Source of the DNA: a bacterium UBP6_UBA1177
GTDB lineage: Bacteria; UBP6; UBA1177
DNA length: 20,758 bases
Reading direction: 5' to 3'
NCBI GenBank assembly: GCA_002310995.1
Contig: DBYV01000018.1
Coordinates: 1-20,758 of the forward strand
Shown one piece after another: positions 6,746 to 15,065 of this stretch. Every line of letters starts with the position of its first letter. Within the stretch, counting starts at the first letter, position 1. The position numbers and the translations under genes were made by a program. The notes beneath the pieces were generated by a model, which was not told the origin of the DNA, did not search any database, and saw only the letters and a list, made by a program, of their open reading frames with translations.

Positions 6746-7154
6746 ACCGCGTTACTATGTCGTGATAGACACCAATGTCATTGTTTCGGCAATGCTGAAA
6801 TGGCAGTCTCTTCCCGGAAATATTCTGACTCTTGTTTTTGAAGGCGTGGTTGTTCCAGTCTTCAATGATGAAATTATCCGCGAATACCGTGAAGTTTTGA
6901 GCAGACCAAAGTTCAATCTGACAAAAACTATCATTGACGATTTTGTCGGCAACATCGAAGAAGTCGGCATTTCGATTGAAGCGGAAACGCTTGATGTGGT
7001 TTTTACCGATCCTAAAGACAAAATTTTTTATGAAATCACCATGGAACATAGAAAATCTGACGAAACTTATCTTGTGACGGGAAATATCAAACATTTTCCT
7101 GCACAGCGTTTTGTTGTTACTCCGCGAGAAATGCTGGAAATCATCTTGGGATAA
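6708..7154 (+). CDS. PIN-domain ribonuclease toxin (PIN_3, putative TA toxin family)
   Basis: A 148-residue PIN-domain protein. The acidic metal-binding residues expected of an active PIN nuclease are visible: D21 in VVIDTNVIVSAML, E59 in NDEIIREYREVLSRPKF, D101/D104 in TDPKDKIFYE, and D118 in KSDETYLVTGNIKHFP. This arrangement matches the small PIN family annotated as putative toxin-antitoxin toxin components, which cleave RNA in the cytoplasm. The first ATG at 6708 has GCGGGA about ten bases upstream; a second in-frame ATG at 6720 is equally possible, as the first four residues are not conserved features. The coding start lies inside the antitoxin gene. The stop is only about 70 bases before the next lipoprotein, whose promoter follows immediately. 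Confidence 0.85.
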   Translation: MKSTMKLPKQENKPRYYVVIDTNVIVSAMLKWQSLPGNILTLVFEGVVVPVFNDEIIREYREVLSRPKFNLTKTIIDDFVGNIEEVGISIEAETLDVVFTDPKDKIFYEITMEHRKSDETYLVTGNIKHFPAQRFVVTPREMLEIILG

Positions 7155-7161
7155 GAAATCC

Positions 7162-7282
7162 TTTCTTGCACAAAATCTCGTTTTCATTAAAATTATTCGA
7201 TTTTTTGATACGGAGGCCGCGAAATGAAAAAATATTTTCTTCTTTTTGTCCTGATTTTGATTTTTTCGGTTCCGGCGTGCGG
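7162..7282 (+). repeat. Duplicated expression/secretion cassette, copy B
   Basis: Second copy of the block at 4681-4801, with ten substitutions and no gaps. It carries the promoter-like boxes, the leader, the GGAGG site and the signal peptide MKKYFLLFVLILIFSVPAC of the 804-residue lipoprotein. It begins within about 10 bases of the PIN toxin stop codon, so the toxin-antitoxin pair ends almost exactly where the block starts. Confidence 0.9.
7166..7193 (+). promoter_or_regulatory. Putative promoter of the second modular lipoprotein
   Basis: TTGCAC (7166-7171) and TAAAAT (7188-7193) keep the 16-base spacing seen at 4685-4712. The start would be near 7200. The GGAGG ribosome binding site is at 7212-7216. 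Being conserved in the paralogous cassette is the main support. Confidence 0.5.
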
Positions 7283-9638
7283 AAAAAAGAGTGAAAACCA
7301 TAAAATTCCTGAACAGAATGATGCCGATGAAACGGCTGAAACAGAGCAGAATGATAACGATACAGATTCAGACTCTGATTCTGAACATGATGAAGATGCA
7401 TTAGAAAATGACGAAGATGACGACACAACTCGGGATACAGATCAAAACGACGGTGATACAGAAATCCCCGTATATCCGGATTCTGACTTGCCTGAATGCG
7501 CTCAGAGAGGCAAAACTCCGTGCAAAGATTCAACGACCGGGCTTATGTGGTCTTCGATGTATTCCGATAACTGGCATCAGACGAAGTGCGGCGAGATTTC
7601 CGACGCAGGCTATACCGACTGGCGTGTGCCTGAAATCAGCCAGCTGATGACTTTGGTTCAGAACTGTCCTGATTTTGAAAACGGCGGCTGCGAGACAAGC
7701 ATAACCAGCAAATACAGCAGGTTAGGCGACACCGACACACTGTGGTCAGGCAGCATTAAAGAGGCATATTTTCTGGCAATAAATTTCAGCAACGCCTCCA
7801 TCGAGGCTCACTGCAACGCTTTTTTAGCATCACTCGTTGAGGGAAACGGCTATCCGCCTTACGACTGTTACGAGTGTTTTGAAAGCCACTATCTCCGTTG
7901 CACGAGATGCGATGAAGGTTACTTCTGGTATGGAGACAAGTGTGTCAAAAGCCCTTGCAGTTCCGATCCCTGCGAAGAAATTCCTTATGCTTCAGGCTGT
8001 GTGCCGCTAAGCGAGACAAATTACCGATGCTACTGCAATTCAGGCTGGTTCTGGGACGGCGGGAAGTGTGTCGATCCGTGCGATGCCGACCCGTGCGCCG
8101 GAGTACAGCATTCAACGGGAGTCTGTGCTGCGACAAGTGCAAACAAATACACCTGCGGCTGCATCGAAGAGTGGTTCTGGGACGGTGAAAAATGTGTCGA
8201 AACACCGTGCAAAACAGAGCCTTGCAAAGATATGAAGCACTCTACCGGAGTATGCACTGCACAAAGCTGGGACAAATATACCTGCGGATGCGAAGAAAAC
8301 TCTTTTTGGAACACTTCAGAGCTGAAATGTCTGAATCCATGCGACGGTGATCCGTGCAATGCGCTTCACTCAACAGGAAAATGCACATCTGAAACAAGTA
8401 CGATATACACATGTGAATGCGATGAGGATTCTTTATGGGATGAAGCAAACAGAAAATGCACCAACGAATGCGACGCAGTTTCGTGCGACATCCCGCATTC
8501 AACCGGCAAATGTATAGCCTCAAAAGGCGGTACCGACCATCAATGCGAGTGCTCAGGCAACTATTTCTGGAACTATCGGGAGTGCGTTTCTCCATGTGAA
8601 ACGGCTTCATGCGGAGGTTTTGATAATGCAACCGGAGAGTGCTTCACGCAGAATGAATCGCAGTATGTCTGCGGCTGTAACGAAGGATACTTCTGGTATG
8701 GCGGAGAGAGAGGCTGTGACAATACTAAACCGGCTTTCGGCAATATCTGTACAAGTCTGCGGAAATGTCTGGATGGAGAAAGCGAAAACTGCATGGATAT
8801 GAACGAATATTCCGCTTACTACAACTACAGTGATATGTACTATGCCGAACGCGGAAAATGTGCTCCGCAGAACTTTTCGATCGATAGCTCCGTACCAGGT
8901 CAGGAGACGGTTATCGAAAATAATTTAGGGCTTGAGTGGCAGCGGAACTTTACTTCAGAACGCTACACATGGGATGAAGCCGTTAACTACTGCGACACAT
9001 TGTCTTACGGCGGGCACAGCAACTGGCGTCTGCCGGATCTGCATGAAATTTTTTCAATTGCGTTCAACAGCGATATAGGCAATCTTCTGGACTGGAGACT
9101 TTTTCCAAAAGCATCGAAAGAAACAAAGCTGTGGACGTCGCAGTTATCAAGCGAATATTACGACTATGTCTGGTACATAAATTCTTTCGGAACCATTGAT
9201 TATGCCACCAAGAGTTATCTCGCTAATGTCATGTGTGTGCGCGGGGAGCGGCTTCCGAAAGCTTCCTTTAAAACTACGACGGTAGGAGAAGATGCAGTTG
9301 TAACCGATACGACAACAGGACTCATGTGGCAGATGACGCCGTATACCGCCCGTGCAGACTGGGAGTCCACGGTTTCATACTGCGAAAATCTTACATATGC
9401 AGGTTACAGCGACTGGCGGCTTCCCAATAAAAACGAACTTCTCTCGCTCGTTGATTATGACAGATATTATCCTGCAACAGAATTTCCTGACGAATACGGG
9501 AGAGCCTTCAGCACATCATCGCCTAATGTAAGGGATCCGCACTATATCTGGGTCGTCTATTTGGATAGCGGATATGTCACGACGCAGTTCCACAAGGACA
9601 ATTCCACAAGCAGTATCTATGTCCGCTGCGTAAGGTGA
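7224..9638 (+). CDS. Large modular lipoprotein: three DUF1566 domains and six EGF-like modules
   Basis: The 804-residue precursor has a signal peptide with lipobox VPAC (Cys19) and an acidic linker (about 28-88). A first DUF1566 domain (91-228) has GLMWSS, TDWRVPEISQL and LRCTR. A half EGF-like end (229-240) leads into six consecutive EGF-like modules (245-282, 285-324, 328-369, 372-412, 415-454, 457-498). Each module has six cysteines, and most end in a [F/L]W...C motif with HSTG near the third cysteine. A GNIC-type cysteine segment (506-550) and two more DUF1566 domains follow (560-674 and 685-804), with NWRLPD, DWRLPNKNEL and VRCVR ends. The protein should be lipid-anchored and exported. 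The stalk of EGF-like modules would hold the paired DUF1566 heads away from the membrane, which is inference. No catalytic motif is seen. Binding to host or matrix polymers is plausible but untested. Confidence 0.85.
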   Translation: MKKYFLLFVLILIFSVPACGKKSENHKIPEQNDADETAETEQNDNDTDSDSDSEHDEDALENDEDDDTTRDTDQNDGDTEIPVYPDSDLPECAQRGKTPCKDSTTGLMWSSMYSDNWHQTKCGEISDAGYTDWRVPEISQLMTLVQNCPDFENGGCETSITSKYSRLGDTDTLWSGSIKEAYFLAINFSNASIEAHCNAFLASLVEGNGYPPYDCYECFESHYLRCTRCDEGYFWYGDKCVKSPCSSDPCEEIPYASGCVPLSETNYRCYCNSGWFWDGGKCVDPCDADPCAGVQHSTGVCAATSANKYTCGCIEEWFWDGEKCVETPCKTEPCKDMKHSTGVCTAQSWDKYTCGCEENSFWNTSELKCLNPCDGDPCNALHSTGKCTSETSTIYTCECDEDSLWDEANRKCTNECDAVSCDIPHSTGKCIASKGGTDHQCECSGNYFWNYRECVSPCETASCGGFDNATGECFTQNESQYVCGCNEGYFWYGGERGCDNTKPAFGNICTSLRKCLDGESENCMDMNEYSAYYNYSDMYYAERGKCAPQNFSIDSSVPGQETVIENNLGLEWQRNFTSERYTWDEAVNYCDTLSYGGHSNWRLPDLHEIFSIAFNSDIGNLLDWRLFPKASKETKLWTSQLSSEYYDYVWYINSFGTIDYATKSYLANVMCVRGERLPKASFKTTTVGEDAVVTDTTTGLMWQMTPYTARADWESTVSYCENLTYAGYSDWRLPNKNELLSLVDYDRYYPATEFPDEYGRAFSTSSPNVRDPHYIWVVYLDSGYVTTQFHKDNSTSSIYVRCVR

Positions 9639-9664
9639 AAATTCCTGCTGCAAGCGGCAAATTC

Positions 9665-9694
9665 TTGACAAAAGCATCATATTTTTAATAAAAA
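9665..9694 (+). promoter_or_regulatory. Putative promoter of the fab operon
   Basis: Consensus TTGACA (9665-9670) is followed by TAATAA (9686-9691, 15-base spacer) or TAAAAA (9689-9694, 18-base spacer). Either gives a leader of about 25 bases before fabD. The gap after the lipoprotein stop has no terminator-like hairpin, so read-through is also possible. Confidence 0.45.
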
Positions 9695-9722
9695 AGCGCC
9701 GGAATACGGTTTTTGAGGTGAT

Positions 9723-10667
9723 ATGGCTAAAAGAGCTTTCATTTTCCCCGGTCAGGGGGCGCAATACGCCGGAATGGGGCGCGATTTTGTTGAGAGATTC
9801 CCTGTATTTTCAGAAGTTTTTGAAGAAGCCTCCGAAAGGCTCGGATTCGATTTGCTTAAAACCGTGATGGATGGGACTGCCGAAGATTTGATGCGGACTG
9901 AAGTGACGCAGCCTGCGCTTCTTACTGTTTCGACGGCTATTCTCAAAGTGATTTCACAGGAAACCGGTCTTTCGTGTGATTTCGCGGCGGGGCTTAGCCT
10001 CGGTGAATACACGGCTCTTGTCCATGCAGGCGCTTTCAATTTCGCGGATGCTGTCGTTATCGCGAAAGAGCGCGGCAGAATAATGCAGGAAGCTGTTCCG
10101 GAAGGTGTCGGCGCGATGGCTCCGATAGTCGGTCTTACTTATAATGAAGTTGCTGAATTTATTAAAGAAATAAAGGGTCTTGGAGTTGTTGAGATTTCAA
10201 ATTTCAATTCTCCCTCGCAGGTCGTTGTTTCGGGAAATATCGAAGCAGTACAAGCGGCTGTCGATTTTATAAAGCAAAACGCCAAAACAAGGATAAAAGC
10301 GCTTTTCCTTCCTGTGAGTGCTCCTTTCCACACGTCGCTGCTTCGCGAGGCTTCGAATGAATTTGAAAAAATACTCGGCAGTTACAGCGTATTCGAACTG
10401 AATAAAACTGTCGTTTCGAATGTTACGGGTTTGCCTTACACCGATATTTCGCAGGTAAAACCGGCTCTTGCGAAACAGTTTTACAGCACGGTTCTCTGGA
10501 AGCCGTCGGTCGAATTCATGATTAGAAACGGAGTTACCGATTTTCTTGAAATCGGCCCCGGAACATCGCTTTCAGGCCTTGTCAGAAAGACCGCAGCCGC
10601 GATGGATAAGGAAGTCAAAATCCGGAACGTCGAAAATATGGAAACATTTAAGAACTTGGAATTATAG
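9723..10667 (+). CDS. fabD: Malonyl-CoA:ACP transacylase
   Basis: A 314-residue cytoplasmic enzyme that moves malonyl groups from CoA to acyl carrier protein, supplying the extender for fatty-acid elongation. The N-terminus FIFPGQGAQYAGMG (residues 7-19) holds the oxyanion glutamine Q11. The nucleophile is Ser92 in GLSLGEY, R117 in KERGR binds the malonyl carboxylate, and His203 in SAPFHT is the catalytic base. Length is normal for FabD. The usual GHSLGEY is GLSLGEY here, a variation also seen in other bacterial FabD proteins, so I do not consider it a defect. GAGGTG lies just upstream of the ATG. The gene is first in a fabD-acpP-fabF operon with a 9-base gap to acpP. Confidence 0.96.
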   Translation: MAKRAFIFPGQGAQYAGMGRDFVERFPVFSEVFEEASERLGFDLLKTVMDGTAEDLMRTEVTQPALLTVSTAILKVISQETGLSCDFAAGLSLGEYTALVHAGAFNFADAVVIAKERGRIMQEAVPEGVGAMAPIVGLTYNEVAEFIKEIKGLGVVEISNFNSPSQVVVSGNIEAVQAAVDFIKQNAKTRIKALFLPVSAPFHTSLLREASNEFEKILGSYSVFELNKTVVSNVTGLPYTDISQVKPALAKQFYSTVLWKPSVEFMIRNGVTDFLEIGPGTSLSGLVRKTAAAMDKEVKIRNVENMETFKNLEL

Positions 10668-10676
10668 GAGAAAGTT

Positions 10677-10910
10677 ATGTATTTAGAAAAGATCGCAGAC
10701 ATCGTTAAAAGCCATCTCGCTCTTGACGAAAGTGTTCAGATCACTCCTGAAACTTCACTGAAGGACATGAAGATCGATTCTCTGGATGTCGTTGAGATCA
10801 TTATGAAGATCGAAGATGCCTTCGAAATCGAGATTCCTGATGAAAAACTTAAGGAATTCCGTAATTTGGGCGATATCGCAGAGTATGTAAAATCGGTAAA
10901 AGAGTCTTAG
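10677..10910 (+). CDS. acpP: Acyl carrier protein
   Basis: A 77-residue acidic helical protein. The 4'-phosphopantetheine attachment site is Ser35 in MKIDSLDVVEI, and the following helix VVEIIMKIEDAFEIEIPDEK is typical of bacterial AcpP. It carries growing acyl chains between the enzymes of type II fatty-acid synthesis. AGGAGA lies just before the ATG. It sits between fabD and fabF, 9 bases after the first and 3 bases before the second, a classic arrangement that keeps carrier and enzymes co-expressed. Confidence 0.96.
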   Translation: MYLEKIADIVKSHLALDESVQITPETSLKDMKIDSLDVVEIIMKIEDAFEIEIPDEKLKEFRNLGDIAEYVKSVKES

Positions 10911-10913
10911 TTC

Positions 10914-12152
10914 ATGCAGAAAAGAGTTGCTGTAACCGGTTTGGGCTGTGTTACGGCTTTCGGAATCGGTAAAAAAATTCTTTTTGACAATCTTCGCGCC
11001 GGAAATTCGGCGGTTTCGCTGATTTCTTCTTTCGACACATCCGATTTCAAAACAAAAATTGCCGCTGAAATCAAAAATTTCGATGCAAGTTTATATTTCC
11101 CGAAAAACGAGACGCGGAAAATGGACCGCTTCACGCAGTTCGCGGCAGTTGCGGCCAAGGATGCGCTTCTTGATTCAAAAATCGATTTGGAAAAACTCGA
11201 CAAAAGCCGTTTCGGAGTTGTTTTAGGTGTCGGTTTCGGCGGAATTTCAACGATTTTAGAGCAGCACAAAATCCTGCTCGAGCGAGGTCCAAGGCGGGTT
11301 TCGCCTTTTGGTGTGCCGATGTGCATCCCGAATATGGCGGCGGGAAATCTTTCGATCCTTTTCGGTGCAAAAGGGGTGTGCGAAACGGTTTCGACTGCCT
11401 GCGCTTCTGCTTCACATGCGATTGCTGCTGCTGCAAGACTCATTCAGAGAGGAATTGCCGACATAATTATTTGCGGCGGAAGCGAAGCTCCGATAAATCC
11501 GCTTGTTCTTGCCGCTTTTTCATCGATGCAAGCCCTTTCAAAACGAAATGCCGAGCCGGAAAAAGCTTCAAGACCTTTTGACAAAGAGCGTGACGGATTT
11601 GTTTTGGGCGAGGGGAGCGGAATTGTGATTTTAGAATCTTTCGAGCACGCTCTCAAAAGAAACGCAAAAATTTATGCTGAGATTGCAGGAGCCGGAAGTT
11701 CGGCTGACGCCTATCACATAACTTCGCCCGATCCTGATGCAAAAGGGGCTGAAAGCGCTATGCGGCTTGCGCTTCTTGATGCCGGAACGAATGTTTCGGA
11801 AGTTGATTTAGTCGTTGCCCACGGAACGGGAACTCTGGCGAATGACCCGATTGAAACAAAGGCAATAAAAGCGGTTTTTGGCGAAAAAGCTTATAAAACT
11901 CCGGTAGTTTCAATAAAATCTATGCTCGGACATACTCTGGGCGCTGCTGCGGCACTTGAAGCGGTCGCTGCGGTTTCTGTGATGGCTGAAGGCGGGATCC
12001 CGCCGACAATAAACCTTGAAACGCCCGATCCGGAATGCGATTTGGACTATGTTCCGAATTTAGCGCGGAAAGCCGAAGTAAAATGCGTCATGACTGATTC
12101 ATTCGGTTTCGGCGGACAAAATTCGGTTCTGATATTTAAAGCGGTAAACTAA
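10914..12152 (+). CDS. fabF: 3-oxoacyl-ACP synthase II
   Basis: A 412-residue ketosynthase that condenses malonyl-ACP with an acyl-ACP during fatty-acid elongation. The catalytic triad is visible: Cys163 in VSTACASASHAI, His303 in VAHGTGT, and His340 in KSMLGHTLGAAA with Lys335. The GFGGQN end motif is also present. Two catalytic histidines make it FabF/FabB type rather than FabH, and length and motifs favour FabF. The start is three bases after the acpP stop with only a weak AAAGAG site, so translation is probably coupled to acpP. It ends 9 bases from the stop of the convergent uvrA gene. fabG and fabH, often in the same cluster, are not in this window. Confidence 0.95.
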   Translation: MQKRVAVTGLGCVTAFGIGKKILFDNLRAGNSAVSLISSFDTSDFKTKIAAEIKNFDASLYFPKNETRKMDRFTQFAAVAAKDALLDSKIDLEKLDKSRFGVVLGVGFGGISTILEQHKILLERGPRRVSPFGVPMCIPNMAAGNLSILFGAKGVCETVSTACASASHAIAAAARLIQRGIADIIICGGSEAPINPLVLAAFSSMQALSKRNAEPEKASRPFDKERDGFVLGEGSGIVILESFEHALKRNAKIYAEIAGAGSSADAYHITSPDPDAKGAESAMRLALLDAGTNVSEVDLVVAHGTGTLANDPIETKAIKAVFGEKAYKTPVVSIKSMLGHTLGAAAALEAVAAVSVMAEGGIPPTINLETPDPECDLDYVPNLARKAEVKCVMTDSFGFGGQNSVLIFKAVN

Positions 12153-12161
12153 ATAAGAGAT

Positions 12162-14942
12162 TCAATAAATTTTTTTCAACCACTTTCCCGTAAGCGATTC
12201 TTTGTTTTTGACGATTTCTTCGGGTGTTCCTGCCGCGACTATTCTGCCGCCCTGATCGCCGCCTTCGGGGCCGATGTCGATTATGTAATCGGAGGATTTG
12301 ATTATGTCGAGATTGTGTTCGATCACGATGACAGTTGAGCCTTTCTGAACGAGTTGGTTGAGTATGGCGATAAGTTTTTTCACGTCGTCGAAGTGAAGTC
12401 CTGTGGTCGGCTCGTCAAGGATATAGATCGAGCTGTCTGAGCGTTTTTTAGAGAGTTCTTCTGCAAGTTTTATTCTCTGCGCTTCGCCGCCGGAAAGGGT
12501 GTGCGCCGGCTGACCGAGCTTGATGTAGCCGAGTCCTATTGAATTCAGAAGGTCGAGTTTGCGTTTTATCACAGGGAACGGGGCGAAGATCTCGGCCGCT
12601 TTCGCCACATCTGTTTCAAGAATGTCGTGGATGTTGTAATCCTTGAATTTTATTTGCAAAGTTTCGTCGCTGAACCGTTTTCCGCCGCAGTCTGGGCATC
12701 TGACGAATGTGTTCGGCATGAAGTTCATCTCGATTTTGATGATCCCTGCTCCCTGGCAGGTTTCGCATCTGCCTCCTTTGACGTTGAATGAGAAGCGGCT
12801 TGCCTTGTAACCGCGCGCCTTTGCTTCGGGCATTGCCGCAAAGAGGTCACGGATGTATCCGAAAAGTCCGACATAAGTTGCAGGGTTCGATCTCGGTGTC
12901 CTGCCGATGGGCGACTGGTCGATTTCGATGAGTTCGTCGATTTTTCCGTTGATTTTAATGCTTTTGAAGTCGGCTTTCTCCTTTCGCAGAGCGGGGATGA
13001 GCGTCTCCATGACGAGCGAGCTCTTTCCGCTTCCAGATACTCCAGTTACCGAGCAGAAGACGCCGAGCGGGATTTCTGCGTTCACGTTTTTGAGGTTGTT
13101 GGTTGTGACTCCCGAAAGTTTGATCCAGCCTGTCGGTTTTCTGCGCGTTTTCGTGACTTCGATAGTCTTTCTGCCGCTTAAATAGTCGGCCGTAAGCGAT
13201 CTTTTCACGTCGAGAATATCTTTTGATTCGCCAGCAAAGAGAAGTTCGCCCCCTTTTTCTCCTGCGCCGGGACCTAGATCGACGAGAAAATCGGCCGCTT
13301 CGATGATTTCCTTATCGTGCTCGACAACTATCACGTTGTTTCCGATGTCGCGGAGATTCTTTAATAAATTTACGAGTTTATCGGTGTCGTTCGGGTGGAG
13401 TCCTATGCTCGGTTCGTCCAGAACATAGGTGACTCCGGTAAGAGCTGAACCTATCTGGCTTGCGAGGTTGATCCTCTGCGCCTCTCCGCCCGAAAGCGAG
13501 TTGGTTTTGCGGTTCAGAGTGAGATATCCGAGCCCCACAGAATCGAGAAATTTAAGGCGCGAACGGATCTCTTTGAGCGGTTTTGCCGCGACTTCGCGCT
13601 CGAATTCCGAGAATCCGAAAAATTTGTCGTCCGAGAGTTTTTTGTAAAGTTCGCGCACGGGGATCTCGCACATTTCGTAGATGTTGAGCCCGCCGATCGT
13701 GACCGAAAGGGCTTTTTTGCTGAGCCTTTTTCCTCCGCACTCGGGGCAGACGCCTTCAGCGAGGAATTTAGACAAGTCTTCGCGCACTGCTTCCGATTCG
13801 CTCTCTCTCCAGCGGCGTTCGAGTGATGGCATGAGTCCTTCGTATTTTTTTGTCATATTGAATTTGGTGGTTTTTGTGCTTATCGAGAAGTCGATTTCGT
13901 CTGCCGAGCCGTATAAAACGGCGTTCTGGACCGTTGTCGAAAGCTGGTCGAAGGGGAGTTTCGGGTCTTCGCCGTAGTGCTCTATCACCTGTTTTATATT
14001 GTATTTCGTGAAGGCCCAGAGGTCGGGAAACGCCTTGTTTACAGGCTGAGACGGGTCGACAAGGACTTTGTTGACATCCATGTAAGTCCGCGTTCCGAGG
14101 CCGCTGCATTCGGGGCACGAGCCTGCCGGATTGTTGAAAGAGAAGGTGCGCGGCTCGATTTCGTCGTAGTAGATGTCGCAGTATGGGCATGCGAAATTCT
14201 CGCTGAAAAGTTTTTCTTCGCCGTCGAGTTCTTTTACGATCATTTTGCCGTTTCCTTTTTTGAGAGCCGTTTCGACCGAGGCCTGGACTCTCGCCGTATC
14301 GGTGTCAGGTTTTATCGCGAGCCTGTCAACGACAAGGTTGATGTTGTGCTTTTTGTATTTGTCCAGTTTAGGCATTTCTTCGTCAAGACGATATTCTGTT
14401 CCGTCAATGATTATGCGGAGATAGCCTTCTTTGTTCAAATCCTCGAAAAGTTTTTCGTAAGTCCCTTTCCTGCCGCTGACTACCGGCGACAAAACGAGGA
14501 TTTTTTTGCCGGTTTTGTTGAGAATAAGTTCGACGATTTTATTTGCCGGGGTCTTTGTGATCTCGCGTCCGCAGTTGTGGCAGTGGACTTTGCCGGCACG
14601 GGCAAAAAGAAGACGCATGTAGTCGTAGATCTCTGTCGTCGTTCCCACGATCGAACGGGGGCTTGCGTTGAGTCCGCGCTGCTGGATCGCGATCGAAGGC
14701 GAGAGACCTTCGATCAGGTCGGCTTCCGGTTTTTCCGAAAGTTCGAGGAACATCCTCGCGTAACTCGAAAGGCTTTCGACGTATCTGCGCTGCCCTTCGG
14801 CATAGATCGTGTCAAATGCGAGCGATGTTTTGCCGCTTCCCGAAACGCCTGTCACGACGACAAGCTTCTCATGCGGGATCTCGATGTCGAAATTTTTCAG
14901 ATTGTGGTGTCTCGCACCTTTTATGATGATTGAACGAAGCAT
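12162..14942 (-). CDS. uvrA: Excinuclease ABC subunit A
   Basis: A 926-residue DNA damage sensor of nucleotide excision repair that works with UvrB in the cytoplasm. It contains two ABC ATPase modules: Walker A GVSGSGKT (32-39) and GVSGSGKS (634-641), signatures LSGGEAQR (483-490 and 816-823), and Walker B regions ending in LDEPS and LDEPT. A CPYC...CPEC zinc site (C252, C255, C276, C279) and a second one, CETC...CPDC (C726, C729, C749, C752), are intact. Length is typical of UvrA. The ATG at 14942-14940 has a strong AGGAGGT site. The segment SIAIQQRGLNASPRSIVGTT (83-102) differs somewhat from the common QKTTSRNPRSTVGT form, a lineage variation. It converges on fabF with a 9-base gap and no visible terminator. 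Confidence 0.96.
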   Translation of the reverse strand: MLRSIIIKGARHHNLKNFDIEIPHEKLVVVTGVSGSGKTSLAFDTIYAEGQRRYVESLSSYARMFLELSEKPEADLIEGLSPSIAIQQRGLNASPRSIVGTTTEIYDYMRLLFARAGKVHCHNCGREITKTPANKIVELILNKTGKKILVLSPVVSGRKGTYEKLFEDLNKEGYLRIIIDGTEYRLDEEMPKLDKYKKHNINLVVDRLAIKPDTDTARVQASVETALKKGNGKMIVKELDGEEKLFSENFACPYCDIYYDEIEPRTFSFNNPAGSCPECSGLGTRTYMDVNKVLVDPSQPVNKAFPDLWAFTKYNIKQVIEHYGEDPKLPFDQLSTTVQNAVLYGSADEIDFSISTKTTKFNMTKKYEGLMPSLERRWRESESEAVREDLSKFLAEGVCPECGGKRLSKKALSVTIGGLNIYEMCEIPVRELYKKLSDDKFFGFSEFEREVAAKPLKEIRSRLKFLDSVGLGYLTLNRKTNSLSGGEAQRINLASQIGSALTGVTYVLDEPSIGLHPNDTDKLVNLLKNLRDIGNNVIVVEHDKEIIEAADFLVDLGPGAGEKGGELLFAGESKDILDVKRSLTADYLSGRKTIEVTKTRRKPTGWIKLSGVTTNNLKNVNAEIPLGVFCSVTGVSGSGKSSLVMETLIPALRKEKADFKSIKINGKIDELIEIDQSPIGRTPRSNPATYVGLFGYIRDLFAAMPEAKARGYKASRFSFNVKGGRCETCQGAGIIKIEMNFMPNTFVRCPDCGGKRFSDETLQIKFKDYNIHDILETDVAKAAEIFAPFPVIKRKLDLLNSIGLGYIKLGQPAHTLSGGEAQRIKLAEELSKKRSDSSIYILDEPTTGLHFDDVKKLIAILNQLVQKGSTVIVIEHNLDIIKSSDYIIDIGPEGGDQGGRIVAAGTPEEIVKNKESLTGKWLKKIY

Positions 14943-15008
14943 TTTTACCTCCTAAAAGATAGCAAACGGTTATATTTTTTCCATCTAAATATGCAAGATA
15001 AATCATTT

Positions 15009-15037
15009 TTGACTAAATTGTATCTTTGGTATATAAA
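15009..15037 (+). promoter_or_regulatory. Sigma-70-type promoter of the 5'-nucleotidase-like gene
   Basis: TTGACT (15009-15014) and TATAAA (15032-15037) are separated by 17 bases, a near-ideal arrangement. The start would be near 15043, leaving a short leader with GGAGG at 15056-15060 before the ATG at 15066. This is one of the best promoter matches in the window. It diverges from uvrA, whose start lies about 65 bases to the left. Confidence 0.7.
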
Positions 15038-15065
15038 CTAGCCGTCTGAATTTTTGGAGGTTTTT

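Noticed and set aside
9990..10010. Possible loss of function in FabD because GHSLGEY reads GLSLGEY
   Set aside because: Ser92, R117, His203 and the GQGAQ segment are all intact, and this substitution occurs in other FabD proteins as far as I recall.
13977..14933. Long 318-codon open frame on the plus strand
   Set aside because: It lies entirely antisense to uvrA, whose protein is full of family motifs. It has no ribosome binding site, and its arginine- and phenylalanine-rich composition is typical of a reading-frame shadow.
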